Origin: an uncultured Collinsella sp.
Lineage (GTDB): Bacteria; Actinomycetota; Coriobacteriia; Coriobacteriales; Coriobacteriaceae
Length of the DNA: 57,634 nt
Reading direction: 5' to 3'
NCBI GenBank assembly: GCA_900541055.1
Contig: UQHZ01000012.1
Coordinates: 1-57,634, forward strand
Part shown: piece by piece, positions 1 through 7,693 of the stretch
How positions within the stretch are numbered: the first letter of the stretch is position 1
Layout: the number at the start of each line of letters is the position of its first letter
Program-made: the position numbers and the translations under genes
Notes under the pieces: model-generated
What the model saw: the letters and a program-made list of their open reading frames with translations, nothing else
What the model was told of the DNA's origin: nothing
Databases searched by the model: none

Positions 1-43
1 TCATGCCTAGTCTCGTGGGCTCGGAGATGTGTATAAGAGACAG
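1..43. other. Nextera i7 adapter left on the contig end (not biological)
   Basis: The first 43 bases read as an index-like CATGCCTA, then GTCTCGTGGGCTCGG, then the Tn5 mosaic end AGATGTGTATAAGAGACAG. This is the Nextera read-2 adapter; the index matches the N706 barcode as I recall it. The same 43 bases occur in reverse complement at the other end of the contig. Native sequence begins at 44. Confidence 0.97.
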
Positions 44-2494
44 CATCAAATCATAGGCATCGACGTCAACGCTCACGCTCACGCCGCGCACAGAGCCCAC
101 CTCTTTGAGGCAGGCGTCGATATCATCAGAGACATGGTACCCCACGGGCGACTTCACAAGCAGATGGAAGCGGTAACGGTCCTTGGCTCTCTCGATTACA
201 CACGAAGCCGGGCCCAGTACCTGCGGCACGGCACTCCCCGCCCGCAAAAAGTCGGGCGCGGCGGCATGCCAGCGGCGCTTGAGGAGCTTCGCGATGCGGC
301 CGATGTAGTCCTGCGCTTCGTCTCGGTTCGCCGACCACACCAAGATGTTGACCAGGCGAACAAACGGCGGGTACAGCGCGTCGCGTCGCTGATCAAGATC
401 GTGGTCGGTAAAGATCGAACGGTCATGTTCAGCGACGGCACGAATGACCGGATCCTCGGGCAGGTAGGTCTGGATGATGACCTCACCGGGACGATCGCCG
501 CGACCGGCACGGCCCGCCACCTGTTCCAGCAGGTCGTAGGCGCGCTCCCCTGCGCGAAAGTCCGGCAGCTTGAGGGCGAAGTCGGCATTGACCACGCCCA
601 CGAGCGTGACCTCGGGAAAATCGAGACCTTTTGCGATCATTTGGGTGCCCAGCAACACTGCGCAATCCGCCGCATCGAACTGCTCGAGCAGCTTTTTGTG
701 CGCGTCCTTTCCGCGCGTGGAATCGGCATCCATGCGAATAATGGCGACGTCCTCGGGCAACATCTGGTGCAGTGCGTCCTCGATCTGCTGCGTACCCAGG
801 CCCATTTTTGCCAGGTAGCGACTGCCACATTTGGGGCAACGGCTCGTGGGCGCGGGATACGGCTGCACGCGCCAAGACGAACCGCATGTGTGACACTGCA
901 GCGTGTGCGTGCGCTCGTGATACGTAAGCGCGGTGGAGCAGTGGTTGCAGGTGGGGACGCAGCCGCACTCGCGGCACATCAGGAACGGCGCAAAGCCGCG
1001 GCGGTTATGCAGCAGCACGGCCTTCTCGCGGCGCTCGACCACACGCTCCAGGCCTTCCATCAGCGGTTTTGAGAACATAGAGCGGCTGCCGTGCGAGAAC
1101 TCGCGGCGCAGGTCGGCAATGCGGACAGTCGGCAGCACGGCGTGTCCCGGGCGCTCGGGCATCTCGACGCGCGTCCAGGTGGCACCGTTATACGTGCCAC
1201 GGCGGCAGCGGTCGAGGGCCTCGGCCGAGGGCGTGGCGGAGCCCAACACGAGCGGGCAGCGGTAGCGCCGCGCCATCTCGGCCGCCACTTCGCGCGCATG
1301 GTAGCGCGGGCTGGAACCCTGCTTGTAACTGGTCTCGTGCTCCTCGTCGATGATGATGAGGCCCAAGTCGCTGAGCGGGCAAAAGAGCGCCGAGCGGGCG
1401 CCCACGACCACGCGCGCGGCACCGCTGGCGACCATATCCCACTGGTCCAGGCGCTCGCCGGCCGAGAGGCGCGAATGGAACACGGCGACCGTCTCACCGA
1501 AGCGCGAGCGGAAGCGACCGACGGTTTGGGCCGTCAGCGAGATCTCGGGCACCAGCACGCACGCCGAGCGGCCGGCCGCAAGCACGCGCTCGATGGCGGA
1601 GAGGTACACCTCGGTTTTGCCGGAGCCGGTGACGCCGTCAACCAGCACCACGTCGCCATGAGCGTCCAGACGGGCGCGCTCAATCTGCGCGAGTGCCTGC
1701 TGCTGACCGTTGGTGAGTGCGACCGGGGCCTTGCCGCTTGCCGAGGACAGCGTGGTCTGCTCGCTGCAGCCACGCCAGGCGCGGCGCTCCTCCACCAGCA
1801 CGACGCCGCGTTTTTCGAGCGCCTTGATGGTCGCCGACATGCTGTTGTAGAGCAGGTTGAGGTCGCGCGTCGTGACCGGCCCGCATTGAAGTGCCTCGAT
1901 GAGCTGACGCTGGCGAACGGCGGTCTTGGGCGGCGTATAGTCAAAGCCCTCGGGCGTAAGCATCACCCAACGGTTTTGGATAGGCTTGACGGCCGGGCGC
2001 TCGACCGTCCACACGCCGTCGTCGCCTTTGACCACGCGCGGGCTTCCACCCGGGGGCAAGAACAGGCGCAGACACTCGGAAAGCGTCGCAACATACTCGC
2101 GGCTCATCCAGCGCGCGATGCGGGCAGCCTCGGCACTAAAGAGCGGTTTGCTGAGGATTACCTCGATGGGCTTGATGCGCGAGGGGTCGAGGGCGTTGTT
2201 TCCTTGCAGCTCGCCCAGCTCAAGCGCAATGTCGACGATATAGCCCGCGGCGGCACGGTTGCCAAAATGGACCAGGACCGTGGATCCGATCTGCGCCTCG
2301 TAGGCAAGAGTTTCCGGGATGCCGTAGGCGAATGGCTCGGACAGCGCACGCGTCGGAATGTCCAGGACTACGCTCGCGTAGGCGGCGACGGGCTCAGGTA
2401 CAGGCTCGGACTTGGCCGGGGCAACAGCAGGCTCGGGCGTGGCCGGAGCCTCCTCCGGTTCCGGCGAACCAAACAGCGACAGTTGCTCGGCCAT
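44..2494 (-). CDS. priA: Primosomal replication-restart helicase PriA (C-terminus cut by contig end)
   Basis: PriA reloads the replicative helicase at stalled forks. Reading the minus strand from the ATG at 2494 (GGGAGGTG ribosome site about 8 bases upstream) gives 817 codons without a stop up to the adapter. The order is an N-terminal DNA-binding domain, Walker A (GVTGSGKTEVYL), the helicase DEEH box (IIDEEHETSYK), a zinc-binding block with paired cysteines (CRECGCVPTC and CHTCG, then CPKCG) and the C-terminal helicase lobe (LLGTQMIAKGLDFP, QVAGRAGRGDRPG). The last native residues, VDVDAYDLM, resemble the normal family end, so only a few residues are probably missing. Several long open frames on the opposite strand here are shadows. 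A terminator hairpin separates it from gltX upstream. Confidence 0.95.
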
Positions 2495-2523
2495 GGCCCC
2501 AGCACCTCCCATCCCATTCGTCT

Positions 2524-2559
2524 TCAGAAACAAGAGCCCCGCTCGGGTGAACGGGGCTC
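2524..2559 (-). terminator. Rho-independent terminator after gltX
   Basis: Perfect 8-bp arms GAGCCCCG (2534-2541) and CGGGGCTC (2552-2559) form a hairpin followed on the minus strand by TTGTTTC. It lies between the gltX stop (2583) and the priA start (2494). The U-tract is interrupted, so termination may be partial. Confidence 0.65.
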
Positions 2560-2582
2560 GGATACGTGCGTTTAAGCGGCTG

Positions 2583-4058
2583 CTACAGCGCCATCGTGCG
2601 GGCGCGGTCGATGCGCGCCAGGCAGTCGTCGCGGCCGACGAGCGCCATGGTCTCGCCCAGCGGAGGGCTCACCATGTTGCCGCAGACGGCGACGCGCACA
2701 GCCTGGAACACCACGCGCTTCTTGAGGTCCATCTGCTCGGGCAGCGGCTCAAGCGCGGCGTCGATGTTGTCGGCCGTCCACTCGTCCACGCCCTCGAGCG
2801 CGGCCTTGGCGGCATCCAGAATGGCACCCATGCCCTCCTTGGCCAGGCCCTTGTTGACGGACTTCTCGTCATACTCGAGCGTCTCGGCCGTAGCGAAGAT
2901 GGGAGCGGCGACGGTCACGGCGTCGGCCGGCATCTTGGTGCGCGGCTTGACGATGGCAGCGAGCGCGTCGATCCAATCCTCGCCGTACTCGACGTTACCC
3001 TCGATGAGACCCGCCTCGTGCAGCTCGGGGACCATGATCTCATCGGCAAATTGGGCGTCAGACATGCCGTTGATGTACTCGGCATTGACCCAGTCGAGCT
3101 TCTTGGGGTCGAAGGTCGCCGGGTTCTTGGAAATGCGATCGAGCGAGAACTTGCTGGCCAGGACATCGCGCGGGATGATCGTGGTCTCGCCGTCGAGCGA
3201 CCAGCCGAGCAGCGCCAGATAGTTGACGAACGCATCGGGCAGGTAGCCGGCGTCGCGGTACTCCTCCACCGAGGTGGCGCCGTGGCGCTTGGAAAGCTTC
3301 TTGCCGTCGGCGCCCAGGATCATGGAGATGTGGGCGAACGTGGGCACGGGCGCGCCGAGGGCCTCGTAGACCATGACCTGACGCGGGGTGTTGGACAGGT
3401 GGTCGTCGCCGCGGATGACATGGGTGATCTTCATCATGGCGTCGTCGACGACGGTCGCGAAGTTGTACGTGGGCGTACCATCGGAGCGGAAGATGACAAA
3501 GTCATCGAGCTCCTTGGCGTCGAAGGTCACCTCGCCGTGGACGGCGTCGTGGATAACGACGTCGCCGCGGTCCTCGGGCACCTTGATGCGCAGGACGTAG
3601 GACTCGCCGGCCTCGATGCGGCGGCGGGCCTCCTCGGGATCAAGATCGCGGCAACGGCGCTGATAACCCTGGAAGGGGTCCTTGCGCTCCTGCGCGGCCT
3701 TGCGGTCGGCGTCGAGCTGCTCCTTGGTGCAGAAGCAGGGATAGGCCTTGCCCTCGTCCCAAAGCTTCTGGGCGGCCTGCTTGTACAGGTCCAGGCGCTC
3801 GGTCTGGGCGTAGGGGCCAAAATCGCCGCCCACCTCGGGACCCTCGTCCCAGTCCAGACCTAGCCAACGCATGGCGCGCAGGATGATCTGCGTGTTCTCG
3901 TCGGTGGAGCGGGTGGGGTCGGTGTCGTCGATGCGCAGGATGAACGTGCCGCCGTTTGCACGGGCGAAAGCCCAGTTATAGATAGCGGTGCGGGCGCCGC
4001 CGATGTGCAGCTTGCCCGTCGGTGAGGGTGCAAAGCGGACGCGAACGTCTGATGCCAT
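2583..4058 (-). CDS. gltX: Glutamate--tRNA ligase
   Basis: Charges tRNA-Glu with glutamate in the cytoplasm (class I aminoacyl-tRNA synthetase). The protein is 491 residues, normal for the family. The HIGH-type motif is seen as FAPSPTGKLHIGGARTA near residues 7-23 and the KMSKS-type motif as DGKKLSKRHGATSV in the middle. The start at 4058 is chosen because GAGGAGATATCC lies directly upstream and the protein then begins MASDVRVRFAPSP, as expected; an upstream in-frame extension looks unlike the family. The single tRNA gene in this window is a tRNA-Glu at 40251. No second GluRS or GatCAB gene is visible here, so whether it also charges tRNA-Gln cannot be judged. Confidence 0.97.
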   Translation of the reverse strand: MASDVRVRFAPSPTGKLHIGGARTAIYNWAFARANGGTFILRIDDTDPTRSTDENTQIILRAMRWLGLDWDEGPEVGGDFGPYAQTERLDLYKQAAQKLWDEGKAYPCFCTKEQLDADRKAAQERKDPFQGYQRRCRDLDPEEARRRIEAGESYVLRIKVPEDRGDVVIHDAVHGEVTFDAKELDDFVIFRSDGTPTYNFATVVDDAMMKITHVIRGDDHLSNTPRQVMVYEALGAPVPTFAHISMILGADGKKLSKRHGATSVEEYRDAGYLPDAFVNYLALLGWSLDGETTIIPRDVLASKFSLDRISKNPATFDPKKLDWVNAEYINGMSDAQFADEIMVPELHEAGLIEGNVEYGEDWIDALAAIVKPRTKMPADAVTVAAPIFATAETLEYDEKSVNKGLAKEGMGAILDAAKAALEGVDEWTADNIDAALEPLPEQMDLKKRVVFQAVRVAVCGNMVSPPLGETMALVGRDDCLARIDRARTMAL

Positions 4059-4140
4059 GGATATCTCCTCGATTGCAGGATGGATGTCTAACCGCACCAG
4101 TATAAAGCAACAATGCCCACCTCCGCACAAAGGGCACCGA

Positions 4141-4236
4141 CCTACTCATTGGGGACAGACTTAAATGACCATTCTTTGGGCAACCTGTCGGCACTTAGGT
4201 AAGGCTGATCATTTAAGTCTGTCCCCAATGAGTAGG
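4141..4236. repeat. Intergenic palindrome with perfect 28-bp arms
   Basis: Arms 4141-4168 and 4209-4236 are exact inverted copies (core CATTGGGGACAGACTTAAAT) around a 40-base centre. It sits between the divergent genes gltX and metK. There is no U-tract, so it is more like a REP/MITE-type mobile palindrome than a terminator. The rest of the 4059-4342 gap holds the metK promoter and leader. Confidence 0.9.
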
Positions 4237-4247
4237 TGCGGAAAGGG

Positions 4248-4275
4248 TGTGAATGTTTGATTTACGCGCTATGAT
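4248..4275 (+). promoter_or_regulatory. Candidate metK promoter
   Basis: TGTGAA (4248-4253) and TATGAT (4270-4275) are spaced 16 bases apart and would start transcription near 4282, just before the leader hairpin. The -10 is good and the -35 weak. Confidence 0.4.
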
Positions 4276-4293
4276 GTGCCCTTGCATAGAGAG

Positions 4294-4320
4294 CCCGGCG
4301 GAATGGTAACGGTCGCCGGG
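4294..4320 (+). promoter_or_regulatory. Leader hairpin before metK, possible small regulatory RNA element
   Basis: CCCGGCG (4294-4300) pairs with CGCCGGG (4314-4320) around a 13-base loop GAATGGTAACGGT, at the expected 5' end of the metK transcript and 22 bases before the start codon. metK is often controlled by SAM-sensing riboswitches. I do not recognise a known SAM class here, so regulation is only a possibility. Confidence 0.35.
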
Positions 4321-4342
4321 ACACGTTTTTGAAAGGACAATC

Positions 4343-5623
4343 ATGTCAGAAGAACTTCGTTCCATCCCGCCCCAACACGGGTCCTTTGTATTTACGTCGG
4401 AGTCGGTGACCGAAGGTCACCCAGATAAGATCGCTGACCAGATCAGCGACGCCGTCCTCGACGCAATCCTCGCCAAAGAAATAGAGCTCCAGGAGCAGGG
4501 CTACATCGCCCCCAACGGCGTGCCTGCCAACGTGGAGAACGTCCGCTGCGCTTGCGAAACCCTCGTGACCACTGGCACCGTCATCGTCGCCGGCGAGATC
4601 CGCACCCAGGCCTACGTCGACGTACAGGAGATTGCCCGCGGCGTTATCCGCCGCATTGGCTACGACCGTGCCAAGTTCGGTTTTGACTGCGACACCTGCG
4701 GCGTTATGAGCCTTATCCACGAGCAGTCGCCCGATATCGCCCAGGGCGTCGACGAGTCCTTCGAGACCCAGACCGGCGCTACCACCGACCCGATCGACCT
4801 GATCGGCGCCGGCGACCAGGGCATGATGTTCGGTTATGCCTCCAACGAGACCAAGACCCTCATGCCCATGCCGCACTACCTGGCAAGCCGTCTGGCTGAG
4901 CGCCTGGCCGCCGTGCGTCACGACGGTACCCTGCCCTATCTGCGTCCCGACGGCAAGACCCAGGTCACCGTGCGCTACGAAGACGGCAAGCCCGTCGAGG
5001 TCACGACCATCGTCATCTCCACGCAGCATGCTGCCGAGATCGAGGACATGGGCAAGATCAAGGCCGACCTCATCGAGCACGTCATCACCCCTGTCATGGC
5101 CGCCGAGAACATGCCGTGGGACAACGCGGACATCTACGTGAACCCCACCGGTCGCTTTGTCGTGGGCGGCCCCATGGGCGACACGGGTCTGACCGGCCGC
5201 AAGATCATCGTCGACACCTACGGTGGCTACGGCCGTCACGGCGGCGGTGCCTTTAGCGGCAAGGACTGCACCAAGGTTGACCGCTCCGCCGCGTATGCCG
5301 CGCGCTGGGTAGCCAAGAACGTGGTCGCCGCCGGTCTGGCCGACCGCTGCGAAGTCGAGCTTGCCTACGCCATCGGCGTTTCCAAGCCCCTCTCAATCAT
5401 GGTCGACACCTTCGGTACTGCCAAGGTTGCCGAGGACAAGATCGTCGAGGCCGTAGAGAAGACCTTCGACCTGCGCCCAGGCGCAATCATCCGCGACCTA
5501 GACCTGCGTCGCCCCATCTACGAAAAGACGGCAGCCTACGGTCACTTTGGCCGAGAAGACGCCGACTTCACCTGGGAGAAAACCGACCGAGTCGAAGAAC
5601 TCAAATCAGCCTGCGGCCTGTAA
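4343..5623 (+). CDS. metK: S-adenosylmethionine synthetase
   Basis: Makes S-adenosylmethionine from methionine and ATP, supplying methyl groups that include those used by the corrin methyltransferases in this window. The protein has 426 residues, slightly above the usual 380-400. Family motifs are GHPDKIADQISDA near the N-terminus, the ATP-binding GAGDQGMMFGYA near residue 155, and the P-loop-like GGGAFSGKDCTKVD near residue 305. The ATG at 4343 follows AAAGGAC at normal spacing. A perfect terminator follows, so it is probably monocistronic. Confidence 0.98.
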   Translation: MSEELRSIPPQHGSFVFTSESVTEGHPDKIADQISDAVLDAILAKEIELQEQGYIAPNGVPANVENVRCACETLVTTGTVIVAGEIRTQAYVDVQEIARGVIRRIGYDRAKFGFDCDTCGVMSLIHEQSPDIAQGVDESFETQTGATTDPIDLIGAGDQGMMFGYASNETKTLMPMPHYLASRLAERLAAVRHDGTLPYLRPDGKTQVTVRYEDGKPVEVTTIVISTQHAAEIEDMGKIKADLIEHVITPVMAAENMPWDNADIYVNPTGRFVVGGPMGDTGLTGRKIIVDTYGGYGRHGGGAFSGKDCTKVDRSAAYAARWVAKNVVAAGLADRCEVELAYAIGVSKPLSIMVDTFGTAKVAEDKIVEAVEKTFDLRPGAIIRDLDLRRPIYEKTAAYGHFGREDADFTWEKTDRVEELKSACGL

Positions 5624-5661
5624 TTAAGAACCGCTAAGGTCACAACAACATATGCACTTTC

Positions 5662-5697
5662 AAAAGAAGTACCGGTCCCAACCGGTACTTCTTTTTT
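5662..5697 (+). terminator. Rho-independent terminator of metK
   Basis: Perfect 15-bp arms (5662-5676 and 5681-5695, core GAAGTACCGGT) with a 4-base loop, ending in a run of six T. It lies 38 bases after the metK stop. Confidence 0.93.
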
Positions 5698-5792
5698 ATT
5701 TAACCGGTGGTGAAGATGAGCCACCGCGGGACATGGAATAGGTCACCAGCCAATGAATTTTGGGGCACACGCGCCTCTACCATGTATCCTTA

Positions 5793-5911
5793 GTCCCGAG
5801 GGCGGGGCATAAGGTCGATCGCGAGTTCCGCACGAGCCGGAGAGCACTAAATGTGCTCTCCGTGCGAGCAGGACTGTCCGAGCAGGCGACCTTATGCCCC
5901 GCCCTCGGGAC
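5793..5911. repeat. Nested palindrome before the serine dehydratase gene
   Basis: Outer arms 5793-5817 and 5887-5911 are exact 25-bp inverted copies (core GAGGGCGGGGCATAAGG). An inner 10-bp hairpin, CGGAGAGCAC (5838-5847) with GTGCTCTCCG (5853-5862), sits inside. It fills most of the 313-base gap between metK and the dehydratase; I see nothing else there beyond the metK terminator. It ends 26 bases before the start codon, so if transcribed it could influence translation, but its form suggests a mobile palindrome. Confidence 0.85.
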
Positions 5912-5936
5912 GATGGGACAAAACAAAGGAGCAGCC

Positions 5937-7544
5937 ATGGCAGGCAAGCCGCAAACACTAGCTACGACCTCGGCATTCGAGATCTTGGGCCCCGTCATGG
6001 TCGGCCCCAGCTCGTCGCACACCGCCGGCGCCCTGCGCTGCGCCCAAGTTGCCGCCAGCCTGCTGGAAGGCCGCATCACCAAAGTCACCTTTGGCCTGTG
6101 GAACTCCTTCGCCCACACCTACCGCGGCCACGGCACCGATCGTGCGCTCGTCGCAGGCATCCTGGGCCTCGACACCGATGACGAGAACATCAAGCAGGCC
6201 TTCGACCTCGCATGCGAGCAGGGCCTCGAATATCACTTTGACATCAAAGGCGACGACGCCTCCATCCACCCCAACACCGTCGACATCGACATGGTCGACG
6301 ACACGGGCGCTACGGCACAGGTCCGCGGCGAGAGCCTGGGCGGCGGCAAGATGCGCATCAGCCGCATTAACGGCGTCGGCGTCGACATCTCGGGCATGTA
6401 CTCCACACTCTTCGTGGCGCACAAGGACGTCCCCGGTGTACTCGCCGCGCTCACCAACCTGCTCGCCTACGCACACGTGAACATCGCCTTCTGCCGCACC
6501 TACCGCACCGAAGTGGGCGGCCAGGCTTACTCCGTCTTTGAGACCGACGGTGCGCCCGACGACACCGTCGTCCCTATGCTCCGCAAGCTCGACAATGTCG
6601 ATTACGCGACCTTTATCGAGCTCCCCGGTTCTGCCTCGTCGCTCTCCCCCGGCGTCTCGGCAAAGGAGATCTTCGACGACGGCGAGCAGCTGCTCGATGC
6701 GTGCGAGGAACTGGGGCTCAGCATTGGCGCCGTTATGGCCGTGCGAGAGGCGCGCCTGACCGGTGAGGCGCACGCCGTCGCCGCCATGCGCCGCGTGCTC
6801 GACGTCATGCGCGAGGAGACCACAGCCCCCATCGCTAATCCGCAGCGATCGCTCGGTGGGCTTATCGGCGGCGAGGCCAAACTCGTCGATGCCACCGTCC
6901 GCAACGATTTGAGCACAAGCCTGATGGGTGCTGTCCAGACCGACGCCGTGGCTCGCGCCATGGCCGTGCTCGAGCGCTCCGCCACAATGGGCGTGATCGT
7001 CGCCGCCCCCACGGCCGGCTCCGCGGGTGTTGTGCCCGGCTGCGTGCTGGCGCTCGCCGATCGCCTGCAGCTCGACGACGAGCAGGTCATGGACGCGCTC
7101 TACTGCGCAGCCGCCATCGGCCTCAACCTCACCACGAGCGCCTGCGTCGCCGGCGCCGAGGGCGGATGCCAGGCCGAGGTGGGAAGCGCCGCCGCCATGG
7201 CAGCCGCCGCGCTGGTGCAGATGCTCGGCGGCACGCCCGAGCAGGCGCTCGACGCCAGCTCCATCGCGCTGAGTAACCTGCTGGGCCTCGTTTGTGACCC
7301 CGTCGGTGGCCTCGTGGAGGTGCCCTGCCAAAACCGCAACGCCATTGGCGTGGCAGCGGCCTTTAGCTCGGCACAACTCGCCCTCGCAGGCATTAAGAGC
7401 TTGGTGCCGTTTGACCAGATGGCACATGTCATGCTTTCGGTGGGCCACGCGTTGCCGGCCACGCTGCGCGAGACGGCAAAGGGTGGCATCGCGCAGGCTC
7501 CGGCCGCACTTTCGGCCTGTGCAAAATGCGGTGTGTGCGGATAG
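5937..7544 (+). CDS. sdaA: L-serine dehydratase, iron-sulfur type, single chain with ACT domain
   Basis: Converts L-serine to pyruvate and ammonia. The 535-residue protein joins the parts that are separate alpha and beta subunits in Bacillus. There is a beta domain (about 1-180, with GPSSSHTAGALRCA), an ACT domain (about 205-275, VAHKDVPGVLAALTN) and the catalytic alpha domain (about 290-535, with LIGGEAKLVD and APTAGSAGVVPG). Cysteines in ACVAGAEGGCQ and in CDPVGGLVEVPCQNR are the likely [4Fe-4S] ligands. The start at 5937 has AAAGGAG six bases upstream and gives a family-like N-terminus; an upstream extension through the palindrome is unlikely. The ACT domain suggests serine control of activity. 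It stands alone and is followed by a terminator. Confidence 0.93.
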   Translation: MAGKPQTLATTSAFEILGPVMVGPSSSHTAGALRCAQVAASLLEGRITKVTFGLWNSFAHTYRGHGTDRALVAGILGLDTDDENIKQAFDLACEQGLEYHFDIKGDDASIHPNTVDIDMVDDTGATAQVRGESLGGGKMRISRINGVGVDISGMYSTLFVAHKDVPGVLAALTNLLAYAHVNIAFCRTYRTEVGGQAYSVFETDGAPDDTVVPMLRKLDNVDYATFIELPGSASSLSPGVSAKEIFDDGEQLLDACEELGLSIGAVMAVREARLTGEAHAVAAMRRVLDVMREETTAPIANPQRSLGGLIGGEAKLVDATVRNDLSTSLMGAVQTDAVARAMAVLERSATMGVIVAAPTAGSAGVVPGCVLALADRLQLDDEQVMDALYCAAAIGLNLTTSACVAGAEGGCQAEVGSAAAMAAAALVQMLGGTPEQALDASSIALSNLLGLVCDPVGGLVEVPCQNRNAIGVAAAFSSAQLALAGIKSLVPFDQMAHVMLSVGHALPATLRETAKGGIAQAPAALSACAKCGVCG

Positions 7545-7560
7545 CGGCAAAGAACGACTC

Positions 7561-7589
7561 AAAGGTGGGACAAATGTCCCACCTCTTTT
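7561..7589 (+). terminator. Terminator of the serine dehydratase gene
   Basis: AGGTGGGACA (7563-7572) and TGTCCCACCT (7575-7584) form a short-looped hairpin followed by CTTTT, 18 bases after the stop. A similar GTGGGACAAA hairpin occurs at 49814-49846. Confidence 0.75.
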
Positions 7590-7630
7590 GAATGCCACCG
7601 TTTCCGTACCACAAACAGCAGGGCAATCGC

Positions 7631-7636
7631 TATAAT
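7631..7636 (+). promoter_or_regulatory. Candidate -10 box of the L,D-transpeptidase gene
   Basis: A perfect TATAAT lies 58 bases before the start codon. No good -35 is seen at 16-18 bases upstream (TACCAC/ACCACA only), so this rests on the -10 alone. Confidence 0.45.
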
Positions 7637-7693
7637 GCAAGCCCAGTAAAAACACGATGAACCGCAAGGCGAAAATCGAAGGATATGCATACG

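Noticed and set aside
1091..2575. Long plus-strand open frame opposite priA
   Set aside because: It is antisense to a clear PriA frame; its translation is rich in Arg/His/Ala and matches no family. High GC and few stop codons on the opposite strand explain it.
4059..4130. N-terminal extension of GltX by 24 residues
   Set aside because: The extension is unlike GluRS, and a GAGGAG ribosome site sits right before the ATG at 4058.
4284..4342. Named SAM riboswitch class before metK
   Set aside because: The hairpin is too small and lacks the conserved bases of the classes I know; kept only as an unassigned leader element.
5958..7667. Open frame opposite the serine dehydratase
   Set aside because: His/Gly/Val-rich antisense frame with no family features.
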